From Actinomycetes bacterium (GTDB lineage Bacteria > Actinomycetota > Acidimicrobiia > Acidimicrobiales > RAAP-2), in the NCBI GenBank assembly GCA_021802025.1, contig JAKABC010000079.1, forward strand, positions 1 through 7,780: a stretch of 7,780 bases of DNA, written 5' to 3'. Positions within the stretch are counted from its first letter, which is position 1; each line of letters begins with the position of its first letter. Positions 1 through 5,432 of the stretch are shown here, one piece after another. Position numbers and translations under genes: made by a program. The notes beneath the pieces are model-generated. The model was not told where the DNA came from, made no database searches, and saw only the letters and a list, made by a program, of their open reading frames with translations.

Positions 1-933
1 GACGTTGCGCACGATGAACTCGGGCTCGTCGTAGTAGGGCTGCAGGTAGGGTCGCGCCGCCAGGTGCGCCGGGGGGCGCACGCTGTGGAGGGCCTCGTCG
101 AGGCGCCCGCCGGCGTTCATCACCGCCAGGGTCGCCTCGACCAGGTGCTCGAGGTACTCGGCCGTCTCGGTGAGCGCCTGGTGAACCCGGGCGGCGCCAA
201 AGATCGGCAGGCCGTGGCCCGGCAGGAGGGTCTCGGCGCCGAGCTCGGCCATGCGCCGCAGCGCCTCGGCCCACTCCTTGGGGTAGCGCTGGACCTTCTG
301 GGGGTTGCCGGCGTTGGGGCTGTTCCAGATGAAGAGGTCCCCGGTGAACAGGACCCGCCGGCTGGCCAGCCAGGTGACGGTGGCGTCGTCGGTCTCGCCC
401 TTCTCGTGGCGCAGCTCGAAGTGGTCGTCGCCGAGGGTGAACGACGTGGTCGTCTCGTAGGTCTCGTCGGGGTAGCGGTACTCGATTGGCCACTCGAGGC
501 TCTCGACGCCGAACTGGCGGCGGTTGATGACGGCGTTGTAGCCGGCGGTCATGACGTAGCGCTCGAAGCGCCGGGGCAGGTGGGCGTGGGCGACGACGGT
601 GGGCCGGGGCCAGCCCCGCTCGGTCGACTCCTCGTCGAAGGGTCCGACGCCAAAGACGTGGTCGATGTGGCCGTGGCTGAAGACGGCGCGGCTCAGGCGC
701 GCGTCGCGCCAGGCGCGCACCTCAGAGAAGACCCGCGCGGCGGTGAGCGGCGAGCCCGTGTCGACCATGACCAGGCCGTCACCGGTGTCGACGATCGAGC
801 AGTTGGCGAAGTTGGGCAAGAAGGCGACCCCGTCGGCCACCTCCGCGAGCGGCGCCCCCGCACCGAGGGGGGCGTCCTTGTGGCCGGGGTCCTCGCCGCG
901 CCAGAGGCGATCGGCGAGCTCGACGAGCTCCAC
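1..933 (-). CDS. MBL-fold metallo-hydrolase, alkylsulfatase-like (3' end outside window)
   Basis: Metallo-beta-lactamase-fold hydrolase read from a GTG at 933-931; 311 codons lie in the window and the C-terminus runs off the left edge. The full metal-ligand set is visible: HGHIDH (H87, H89, D91, H92), a HEKGETDD segment (H176), TGDLF (D199) and LPGHG (H240). The binuclear-zinc site is therefore intact and the enzyme is probably active. After the MBL core, residues from about 245 onward are helical and resemble the dimerisation domain that follows the MBL domain in SdsA/BDS1-type alkylsulfatases; the NSPNAGNPQ stretch after the metal Asp fits that broader group. The substrate cannot be read from sequence. 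It might be a sulfate ester, but many relatives are uncharacterised. No signal peptide is seen, so it is probably cytoplasmic. It starts 16 nt after tatA stops and probably shares its transcript. The Shine-Dalgarno is weak and the start uncertain. Confidence 0.85.
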   Translation of the reverse strand, partial: MELVELADRLWRGEDPGHKDAPLGAGAPLAEVADGVAFLPNFANCSIVDTGDGLVMVDTGSPLTAARVFSEVRAWRDARLSRAVFSHGHIDHVFGVGPFDEESTERGWPRPTVVAHAHLPRRFERYVMTAGYNAVINRRQFGVESLEWPIEYRYPDETYETTTSFTLGDDHFELRHEKGETDDATVTWLASRRVLFTGDLFIWNSPNAGNPQKVQRYPKEWAEALRRMAELGAETLLPGHGLPIFGAARVHQALTETAEYLEHLVEATLAVMNAGGRLDEALHSVRPPAHLAARPYLQPYYDEPEFIVRNV

Positions 934-949
934 GGGCCCCGGCTCGGGG

Positions 950-1156
950 CTACTTGGTCTCGGAGTCGGTGGACGACTCGGTGGTCTCGCTCGCCTTGGC
1001 GGAGGCCTTGGCGTCCTTGAGGCCCTTTTCGAACTCGCTCTTCGCGCTGCCGAGGTTGCGGGCCAGGCGGGGGATGGCCGAGCCACCAAAGACCAGCACC
1101 GCGACGACGATCACGACGATCAGCAGGTCCGGTCCAAAAATCTCACCAAAGAACAC
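950..1156 (-). CDS. tatA: Twin-arginine translocase subunit TatA (small, 68 aa)
   Basis: Sixty-eight-residue TatA/Hcf106-family protein, the pore-forming or membrane-weakening subunit of the twin-arginine pathway that exports folded, often cofactor-bearing proteins. Visible in order: a short N-terminus ending in GPD, one transmembrane helix (about 11-23, LLIVVIVVAVLVF), the hinge FGGSAIP (F23-G24, P29), an amphipathic helix (about 30-50, RLARNLGSAKSEF onward) and a charged, Ser/Thr/Glu-rich tail. The length and early tail fit TatA rather than TatB. The GTG start at 1156-1154 is chosen because AAAGGAG (1163-1169) lies six bases upstream and the TatA N-terminus begins there; the same frame stays open far upstream but without family similarity. 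No tatC is in the window, so this may be a solitary or second tatA. The DoxX-Rieske protein encoded 3 kb away carries a Tat-like motif. Confidence 0.92.
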   Translation of the reverse strand: MFFGEIFGPDLLIVVIVVAVLVFGGSAIPRLARNLGSAKSEFEKGLKDAKASAKASETTESSTDSETK

Positions 1157-1162
1157 GGCCTT

Positions 1163-1169
1163 CTCCTTT
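1163..1169 (-). promoter_or_regulatory. Ribosome binding site of tatA
   Basis: On the minus strand the sequence is AAAGGAG, followed by six bases and the GTG at 1156-1154. It settles the start, because the open frame continues upstream for more than 300 bases without resembling any TatA. Confidence 0.8.
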
Positions 1170-1183
1170 GTCGTGCTATCCGA

Positions 1184-1189
1184 AGCGTA
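1184..1189 (-). promoter_or_regulatory. Possible -10 element for tatA
   Basis: TACGCT on the minus strand fits the actinobacterial TANNNT pattern and lies about 28 bases before the tatA start, leaving room for a short leader with the Shine-Dalgarno. No TTGAC-like -35 element is seen at 16-18 bp. GATAGC (1175-1180) is an alternative. The 203-nt gap to the preceding gene makes a promoter here plausible, but the motif is weak. Confidence 0.25.
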
Positions 1190-1318
1190 CAGCCGCCGGG
1201 ACCGGAACGTACCGGCGTGAGGTATTCGGCGCCCCGCCCGATCCAGATGACGCCCCCCGAGGCGCGCGCGCCCGGCCGGCTCCGCTCTTCCCTCACGGGC
1301 GGCGTCGTTACCCCTGGT

Positions 1319-1334
1319 CGACCCGACCGGGTCG
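1319..1334 (-). terminator. Possible terminator hairpin after copD-like gene
   Basis: A perfect 6-bp GC-rich inverted repeat (CGACCC, 4-nt loop, GGGTCG) begins 25 bases past the stop of the CopD-like gene. No T-run follows on the minus strand, so it would be at best a non-canonical, actinobacterial-style terminator. The GC content makes chance hairpins common. Confidence 0.25.
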
Positions 1335-1359
1335 GGGTGACCGATCGCCGTAATCCGGC

Positions 1360-1788
1360 TCAGCCGGCCAGGGCGACCCCGAGGACGAGGGCGGCGACCG
1401 TCGCGAGCGTGCCGACCCCGGCGGCGGCGCCGCGCAGCGACGGCGAAGTGGCGCGCTGGTGGACGAGGGTGCCGACCCCGGCGACGACCACGAGGACCAT
1501 CTTGAGGGCGAACACGACGGTCCAAGCCGACGAGGCCTGGCTGGCGTGCACCGCCGCGACGTTCCAGACGCCGGTCACGATCAAGAGCGCGTAGGCCGGC
1601 CAGGCGAGCCGGGCGAAGGCGCGCGCCACGCCGGCGAGCACCTGGGGGGCCTCGCGGCGCAGCGTCGGCACGAGCCCACCGAGGGTCACCTGGCCCCCGA
1701 CCCAGACGCAGGCCGCGAACACGTGCAGCGAGAGCCGCACGATCGTGAGGGCGTCGGCGAGCTGGGGGCCCGGGTGGGCGAGGGTCAC
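1360..1788 (-). CDS. CopD-like four-helix integral membrane protein
   Basis: A 142-residue membrane protein with four predicted transmembrane helices, at about residues 16-40, 60-80, 89-109 and 119-141. The first helix carries LHVFAACVWVGGQ, the His/Trp/Gly-Gly pattern of the CopD (PF05425-like) and related small membrane families; ARLAWPAY and VTGVWN in helix 2 and LKMVLVVVAG in helix 3 are also typical. H22 and H110 could bind heme or copper, but this is inference and annotation as a copper-resistance protein is only by family. The GTG start at 1788-1786 overlaps the TGA of the enoyl-CoA hydratase gene (GTGA), with only a weak AGGG upstream, so translational coupling is likely. Why a copper- or heme-type membrane protein is coupled to a crotonase is not evident. 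Confidence 0.75.
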   Translation of the reverse strand: MTLAHPGPQLADALTIVRLSLHVFAACVWVGGQVTLGGLVPTLRREAPQVLAGVARAFARLAWPAYALLIVTGVWNVAAVHASQASSAWTVVFALKMVLVVVAGVGTLVHQRATSPSLRGAAAGVGTLATVAALVLGVALAG

Positions 1789-2549
1789 CGACCCTGCCAG
1801 TTCGGCTCGCGCCGCTCGGCGAAGGCCACGGCGCCCTCGAGGGCGTCGGCGCTGCGCCCGATGGCGCCGAAGGCCTCGTCGCTGATCGCCCAGGACTCCG
1901 CCTCGGTGAGCTCGAGCGAGCGGCGCATCACCGACTTCGAGGCGCGCAGCGCGAGCGGGGCGTTCTTCGCGATGCGCTCGGCCAGGGCGACGGCCACCTC
2001 GAGCAGCTCGGCGGCCGCCACGACGCGATTGACGAGCCCGAGCTCGTAGGCGCGCGCCGCGCTGATCGGGTCGGCGGTGAGGGCCATCTCGTAGGCGACG
2101 GCGAGGGGCACGCGCCGCGGCAGGCGGATCAGGCCGCCCCCGCCGGCGATGAGCCCGCGCTGGGCCTCGGGGATGCCGAAGACGGCGTGCTCGGCCGCCA
2201 CGATCAGGTCACAGCTGATGAGGATCTCGAAGCCACCGGCCAGGGCCGCGCCGTTGGCCGCGGCGATGAGCGGCTTGTCGAAGTCGCGCTTGGTGATCCC
2301 GGCGAAGCCGTGCTCGGTGATGGGCACCTCGCCGGCGGCGAAGGCCTTTAAGTCCATGCCGGCCGAGAAGGCCTTGTCGCCGGCCCCGGTGAGCACCACC
2401 ACGCTCACCGCGTCGTCGCTCGCGCACTCGTCGAGCGCCCCCGACAGGGCCCGGGCGGTCGCCAGGTTGATGGCGTTGCGCGCCTCGGGTCGGTTGATCG
2501 TGAGCAGCGCGACGCGTCCGCGCCGCTCGCTCAGCACCTCATCGGCCAT
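1785..2549 (-). CDS. echA: Enoyl-CoA hydratase (crotonase family)
   Basis: A 254-residue crotonase-superfamily enzyme, close to the usual 255-260 aa of bacterial enoyl-CoA hydratases. The oxyanion-hole segments FSAGMDL (61-67) and NGAALAGGFEIL (99-110) are present. Both catalytic glutamates are retained: E108 in GGFEIL and E128 in FGIPEAQRG, corresponding to Glu144 and Glu164 of the rat mitochondrial enzyme. It should hydrate trans-2-enoyl-CoA to 3-hydroxyacyl-CoA in fatty-acid or related acyl-CoA breakdown in the cytoplasm; chain-length preference is not readable. The ATG at 2549-2547 is fixed by a near-perfect AAGGAGG four bases upstream. The frame stays open well beyond this ATG, but that part is antisense to the GH1-like gene and resembles nothing. 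No other beta-oxidation gene is next to it; the following gene is a CopD-like membrane protein. Confidence 0.93.
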   Translation of the reverse strand: MADEVLSERRGRVALLTINRPEARNAINLATARALSGALDECASDDAVSVVVLTGAGDKAFSAGMDLKAFAAGEVPITEHGFAGITKRDFDKPLIAAANGAALAGGFEILISCDLIVAAEHAVFGIPEAQRGLIAGGGGLIRLPRRVPLAVAYEMALTADPISAARAYELGLVNRVVAAAELLEVAVALAERIAKNAPLALRASKSVMRRSLELTEAESWAISDEAFGAIGRSADALEGAVAFAERREPNWQGR

Positions 2550-2553
2550 CGAT

Positions 2554-2560
2554 CCTCCTT
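2554..2560 (-). promoter_or_regulatory. Strong ribosome binding site of echA
   Basis: AAGGAGG on the minus strand, four bases before the ATG at 2549-2547. It is the strongest Shine-Dalgarno in the window. It decides the start against the long open frame upstream. Confidence 0.85.
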
Positions 2561-2612
2561 GGTTCGGCCCGACGCTAGCGCCGGGGCCGAGCGCCCGTGG
2601 GAGACTCAGCTC

Positions 2613-3401
2613 ATGGCGACGACGCTCCTCGCGCTCGACGGCTACGCGGTCGAGGGCGGCCTCGACGGGCGGGGCCGACCGGCCACCTGCTACGCCTCGA
2701 CCATCGCGCTCGGCCGCCACGAGGGTCCCGGCGAGGCCGCGGGGCTGTGGGCCCGCTACGAGGAGGTCCTCGACGCCGCGGCCGAGCTCGGCCTCGCGGG
2801 CGTCGCCCTCTCGGTCGAGTGGGCCCGCGTGGAACCCCTCCCCGGCGAGGTCGACGAGTCGGCCCTCGCGCGCTATCGCGCGGTTATCGAGCACGCCCGC
2901 GCGCGGGGACTGCGAGTGACGGTGCGCCTCATCACCGCGGCCTGGCCCTCGTGGCTCGGTCCCGAGGCGTGGATCCTGCCCTGGGTCGTGCCCCACGCGC
3001 TCGCCCACGCCGCCCGGGTGGCCGAGGCCCTCGGGGAGGGTCCGACGGGCTGGGTGGTCTTCGCCGACCCGGCCGGGCTCGTCGCCGGCGGCTACCTCGA
3101 GGGGACCCGGCCCCCGTGGCGACGCCGCGCCCGCGCCGAGGCGGCCCTCGCGCGCCGCCAGCTGGCCCGGATCACCGCGGCGGTCGCTGCGACGGCCCAC
3201 CTCGGCGCGGGCCTGGTCGAGGCGCGCTCGGTCGAGCTCGACCCGATCGCCCTGGCGCGATCGCGGTGGGCCCGCGGCGAGGTCCACGTGCGCTCCCTCG
3301 TGCGCGGCAAGGGACCGACCGCCAGCGCGCGGGGGCTGCTCGCCTTCGACGGGCGCGCCTGGGTGGTCGAGGACGAGTCGGTGCTCGCCCTACTTCGCTG
3401 A
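2613..3401 (+). CDS. Half-length GH1-like protein lacking the NEP acid/base motif
   Basis: A 262-residue protein whose first ~170 residues follow the N-terminal half of glycoside hydrolase family 1 (beta-glucosidase) proteins. Recognisable landmarks are GYAVEGGLDGRGRPATCY (10-27, the GH1 substrate-site entry), WARYEEVLDAAAELGL, LSVEWARVEPLPGE (67-79), a beta-strand ending in TAAWPSW (the HWD/HHF position) and GWVVFADPAGLVAGGYLEG (146-164). In true GH1 enzymes the last block contains NEP, whose Glu is the acid/base; here it is A151-D152-P153. The C-terminal half with the nucleophile ENG motif is absent, since GH1 proteins are usually ~450 aa. It is therefore probably not a classical glycosidase; a pseudoenzyme or binding role is possible. 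The ATG at 2613 follows GGGAGA (2599-2604) at 8 nt. No frameshift is seen and the ORF is clean. Its end overlaps the convergent dedA gene by 12 nt. Confidence 0.75.
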   Translation: MATTLLALDGYAVEGGLDGRGRPATCYASTIALGRHEGPGEAAGLWARYEEVLDAAAELGLAGVALSVEWARVEPLPGEVDESALARYRAVIEHARARGLRVTVRLITAAWPSWLGPEAWILPWVVPHALAHAARVAEALGEGPTGWVVFADPAGLVAGGYLEGTRPPWRRRARAEAALARRQLARITAAVAATAHLGAGLVEARSVELDPIALARSRWARGEVHVRSLVRGKGPTASARGLLAFDGRAWVVEDESVLALLR

Positions 3402-4058
3402 GCCCTCGCCCTCGCCCTCGATGTCGATGCGGTCCCGGCGCTCGCGCGCTCGCGCGCGTCGGCGCAGGTGCACGACCACGACGGCCGCGACCACGACGAC
3501 GAGCACCGCGAGGGCGAACCAGCTCGACCAGCGCTCGATCGTCGAGAGCGCGTGGCCGGCGAAGTAGCCGAGCAGGGTGTAGCCGACGCCCCAGATCAAA
3601 CCGCCGGCGGCGTTGGCGAGGAGGAACCGGCGATAGGCCATGCCCGAGAGGCCGGCGAGCCCCGGGGTGACCGCGCGCAAGAACGCGGTGAAGCGCCCGA
3701 TGAAGACGAAGGTCGCCCCGCGCTGATCGAGCGAGGCGAGGGCGCGCTCGAGCGCGGCCCGTCGCCGCTCGAAGACCCGCCGTTCGAGCAGGCGCGGCCC
3801 GAAGCGTCGCCCGACCTCGTAGCCGACCGTGTCGCCCACGACGGCCGCGGCCACCACGACCGCGCACAAGACGCCCACGTTCAGCCGGCCCTGGCTCGCG
3901 ATGACCCCGGCCACGATCACCGAGGTCTCCCCGGGCAGCACGAAGCCGATGAAGAGGGCCGCCTCGCCAAAGACCAGCAGGGCGACGAGCGCGACGACGA
4001 GGCCGGGGCTCAGCCGGTGGAGCTCGCTCGTAACCGTCGTGACGATCGAGGCGAGCAT
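3390..4058 (-). CDS. DedA family membrane protein (SNARE-associated/VTT domain)
   Basis: A 222-residue DedA (VTT-domain) integral membrane protein. Family landmarks are GEAALFIGFVLPGET (31-45, re-entrant loop with E32 and E44), GDTVGYEVGRRFG (75-87), FIGRFTAFLRAVTPGLAG (119-136), NAAGGLIWGVGYTLLGYFAG (149-168) and a C-terminal helix (~180-197) followed by an Arg-rich, acidic cytoplasmic tail. E32-E44 and R122-R128 match the 12- and 6-residue spacing of the essential E39/D51 and R130/R136 of E. coli YqjA/YghB, so the family's transport function is probably retained. DedA proteins are implicated in lipid (undecaprenyl phosphate or phosphatidylethanolamine) flipping and proton-dependent homeostasis; the substrate here is unknown. 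ATG 4058-4056 is preferred, with a CAGAAT six bases upstream hinting at leaderless expression; a GTG at 4079-4077 would add seven residues. It is divergent from the doxX-rieske operon. Confidence 0.9.
   Translation of the reverse strand: MLASIVTTVTSELHRLSPGLVVALVALLVFGEAALFIGFVLPGETSVIVAGVIASQGRLNVGVLCAVVVAAAVVGDTVGYEVGRRFGPRLLERRVFERRRAALERALASLDQRGATFVFIGRFTAFLRAVTPGLAGLSGMAYRRFLLANAAGGLIWGVGYTLLGYFAGHALSTIERWSSWFALAVLVVVVAAVVVVHLRRRARARERRDRIDIEGEGEGSAK
3402..3420. repeat. Short tandem hexamer (GCCCTC x3)
   Basis: Three perfect copies of GCCCTC within the end of the dedA gene, encoding the Glu-Gly-Glu-Gly-Glu-Gly tail on the minus strand. It is probably a slippage-prone low-complexity tail that can vary in copy number without disturbing frame. 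Confidence 0.6.
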
Positions 4059-4063
4059 CGGAC

Positions 4064-4069
4064 CATTCT
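4064..4069 (-). promoter_or_regulatory. Possible -10 element for dedA (leaderless)
   Basis: CAGAAT on the minus strand lies five bases before the ATG at 4058-4056. This spacing is typical of a leaderless transcript starting at the A of the ATG, and neither candidate dedA start has a Shine-Dalgarno. The hexamer departs from TANNNT at one position and no -35 is clear. Confidence 0.3.
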
Positions 4070-4099
4070 GGTGGGTCACCGGGGTGGCGTGCCCGGGGG

Positions 4100-4118
4100 C
4101 GCTAAGACCTCGCTAAGA
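4100..4118. promoter_or_regulatory. Tandem 8-bp repeat, 11-bp period: candidate OmpR-family operator
   Basis: CGCTAAGA occurs at 4100-4107 and again at 4111-4118, a perfect direct repeat one helical turn (11 bp) apart. Head-to-tail half-sites with about 10-11 bp spacing are the usual binding geometry of OmpR/PhoB-type response regulators, and such a regulator is encoded second in the operon starting at 4161. The repeat centre (4109) is 52 bases from the GTG at 4161 and 51 from the ATG at 4058, so it sits midway between the two divergent genes. It is AT-richer than its surroundings. The regulator assignment is inference. Confidence 0.5.
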
Positions 4119-4148
4119 GTGTCCCGGGGACGAATCGTGGCTCACCCC

Positions 4149-4154
4149 TACCAT
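4149..4154 (+). promoter_or_regulatory. Possible -10 element for the doxX-rieske operon (leaderless)
   Basis: TACCAT matches the actinobacterial TANNNT pattern and lies six bases before the GTG at 4161, with no Shine-Dalgarno in between. This suggests a leaderless mRNA starting at the GTG. No good -35 hexamer stands at 4126-4132, which would fit activation by a factor bound at the upstream repeat. Confidence 0.35.
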
Positions 4155-4160
4155 GACCGG

Positions 4161-5432
4161 GTGACCAGCCCGGACGCCCCCCGAAGCCGCCGCGCGCCCG
4201 CTCGGGCGAGAGCGACGCGGCCCCGGCCCCTGCACGCCCCGCCGCGGGCCTGGGCGATGTCGGAGTGGGCGCTGTTGCCCCTGCGGCTCTTCGTCGGGGT
4301 GACCTTCATCTACGCGGGCCTGCAGAAGCTGGCCAATCCCGCCTTCACCAACCCGGCGAGCTCGATCTCGATCCAGCACCAGATGGCCTTCGCCGTCACG
4401 ACGAGCCCGATCGGCGGGCTGCTGGCCCACCTGGTGGGCGAGGCCCGACTGATCGGCGTCGTCCTCGCCTTCGGCGAGCTCGTCGTGGGGCTGGGCACGG
4501 TGCTCGGACTGTGGACCCGGGTGGCCGCCGCGGGCGGGCTGCTGATATCGCTCAGCCTCTTTCTCACGGTGAGCTTCCACACGAGCCCGTACTTCACCGG
4601 CAGCGACATCGTCTTCTTCTTCGCCTGGATCCCCCTCATCGTCGCCGGGGGCGGCTCGCGCCTGAGCGTCGACGCGAAGCTCGCCGAGATCGCCGCGCGC
4701 CAGCAGGGGGCCCCGGCCCCGACGCTGGTGCCGATCGCCTTTTCGAGCGTGCAGTCGCTCTGTGGCCACTACGACGAGGGTCGGTGCCGGGCCCTGCGCG
4801 CAGCCTGCGGCCCGGCGCGCTGTCCGGTGCTTCTCGGTGAGCGCCCCTCCCTCTACGACCGGCGCCACCTCGACGCCGTCGACCGGCGCACGCTGATCGC
4901 CGGCACGAGCGCCGTGGTCGGGGGACTCGCCGGCGCCCTCGCCGTGGGCGCCCTGGTGGCCGAGGGCGGCAAGATCCTCGCGGCGGGCGCGAGCGGCCCC
5001 GGACGCACCCTCAGTCCGACGAGCGCGACGAGCGGGGCCACGACCACCCCGAGCGCGCCCGCGACGGGCGCGAGCGCGACGCCCGCGACGAACTCGGCGA
5101 GCTCGACGACGACCAGCCACCCCAAGGGCACGCTGCTCGGGAGCGCGAGTCAAGTGCCCACGAACGCGGCGGCCAGCTTCACCATCCCGGGCAACGGGGA
5201 GCCCGGGATCGTCGTGCACACCAAGGAGGGGCCCTTCGTCGCCTACGACGCGGTCTGCCCGCATCTGGGCTGCACGGTCGGCTACGCCCCCTCGATGCAG
5301 CTGATCGTCTGTCCCTGCCACGGCTCGGAGTTCGAGGTGATGACCGGCGACGTCGTGAGCGGGCCGGCGCCCCACGGGCTGACCAAGCTCGACGTCGTCG
5401 AAGAGGGCAACGGTAACCTCTACCTGCAATGA
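4161..5432 (+). CDS. DoxX-Rieske fusion: membrane redox protein with exported [2Fe-2S] domain
   Basis: A 423-residue fusion. Residues 1-32 are Arg/Pro-rich (eight Arg, no Lys). Residues 33-165 form a DoxX/DoxD-like unit with four helices (about 36-55, 95-118, 121-139, 148-165). A linker holds four cysteines (C201, C208, C216, C221). DRRTLIAG (241-248) followed by a hydrophobic stretch to ~266 looks like an internal Tat signal-anchor, and residues ~276-322 are an Ala/Ser/Thr/Pro tether. A Rieske domain closes the protein: CPHLGC (C366, H368 ligands; C371) and CPCHGS (C384, H387 ligands; C386), with GPAPHGL as the Pro loop. Both disulfide cysteines and the CPCHGS serine mark a bc1/QcrA-like type rather than an oxygenase ferredoxin. 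It probably moves electrons between a quinone or thiol/sulfur substrate and an exported acceptor; DoxX relatives act in thiosulfate:quinone oxidoreduction and mycobacterial redox complexes. GTG 4161 is preferred; ATG 4257 (391 aa) would drop the Arg-rich extension. Its stop overlaps the next start (ATGA). Confidence 0.88.
   Translation: MTSPDAPRSRRAPARARATRPRPLHAPPRAWAMSEWALLPLRLFVGVTFIYAGLQKLANPAFTNPASSISIQHQMAFAVTTSPIGGLLAHLVGEARLIGVVLAFGELVVGLGTVLGLWTRVAAAGGLLISLSLFLTVSFHTSPYFTGSDIVFFFAWIPLIVAGGGSRLSVDAKLAEIAARQQGAPAPTLVPIAFSSVQSLCGHYDEGRCRALRAACGPARCPVLLGERPSLYDRRHLDAVDRRTLIAGTSAVVGGLAGALAVGALVAEGGKILAAGASGPGRTLSPTSATSGATTTPSAPATGASATPATNSASSTTTSHPKGTLLGSASQVPTNAAASFTIPGNGEPGIVVHTKEGPFVAYDAVCPHLGCTVGYAPSMQLIVCPCHGSEFEVMTGDVVSGPAPHGLTKLDVVEEGNGNLYLQ

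Larger units (their letters stand above)
1157..1359. other. Intergenic gap between copD-like gene and tatA
   Basis: A stretch of 203 bases without a supported gene. Short open frames on both strands show no recognisable protein or convincing ribosome binding site. It holds the tatA Shine-Dalgarno, a weak -10 candidate and a small GC hairpin near its right end. No tRNA cloverleaf or known riboswitch pattern was recognised. Confidence 0.6.

Noticed and set aside
64..1020. A long plus-strand open frame opposite the MBL hydrolase and tatA
   Set aside because: Composition is that of an antisense shadow in high-GC DNA (Val/Gly/Ala/Asp-rich), while the minus strand encodes clear family motifs.
1204..1208. 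GGAAC on the plus strand resembling an ECF sigma factor -35 element
   Set aside because: No matching -10 at proper spacing and no plus-strand gene starts within 1.3 kb downstream.
2573..2580. CGCTAGCG palindrome between echA and the GH1-like gene
   Set aside because: An 8-bp palindrome in a GC-rich 63-nt gap is expected by chance; a TAGCGT within it could be a -10 for echA but no -35 supports it.
2550..3287. A minus-strand open frame continuing upstream of the enoyl-CoA hydratase start for over 240 codons
   Set aside because: It is antisense to the GH1-like gene, has low-complexity Arg/Gly/Ala composition, resembles no family, and the crotonase ATG has a near-perfect ribosome binding site.
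4153..4155. ATG just before the DoxX-Rieske GTG as an alternative start
   Set aside because: It is in a different frame and meets a TGA after three codons.
3468..4160. Upstream extension of the DoxX-Rieske frame
   Set aside because: It runs antisense through dedA with charged low-complexity sequence; DoxX similarity begins only after the 4161 GTG.
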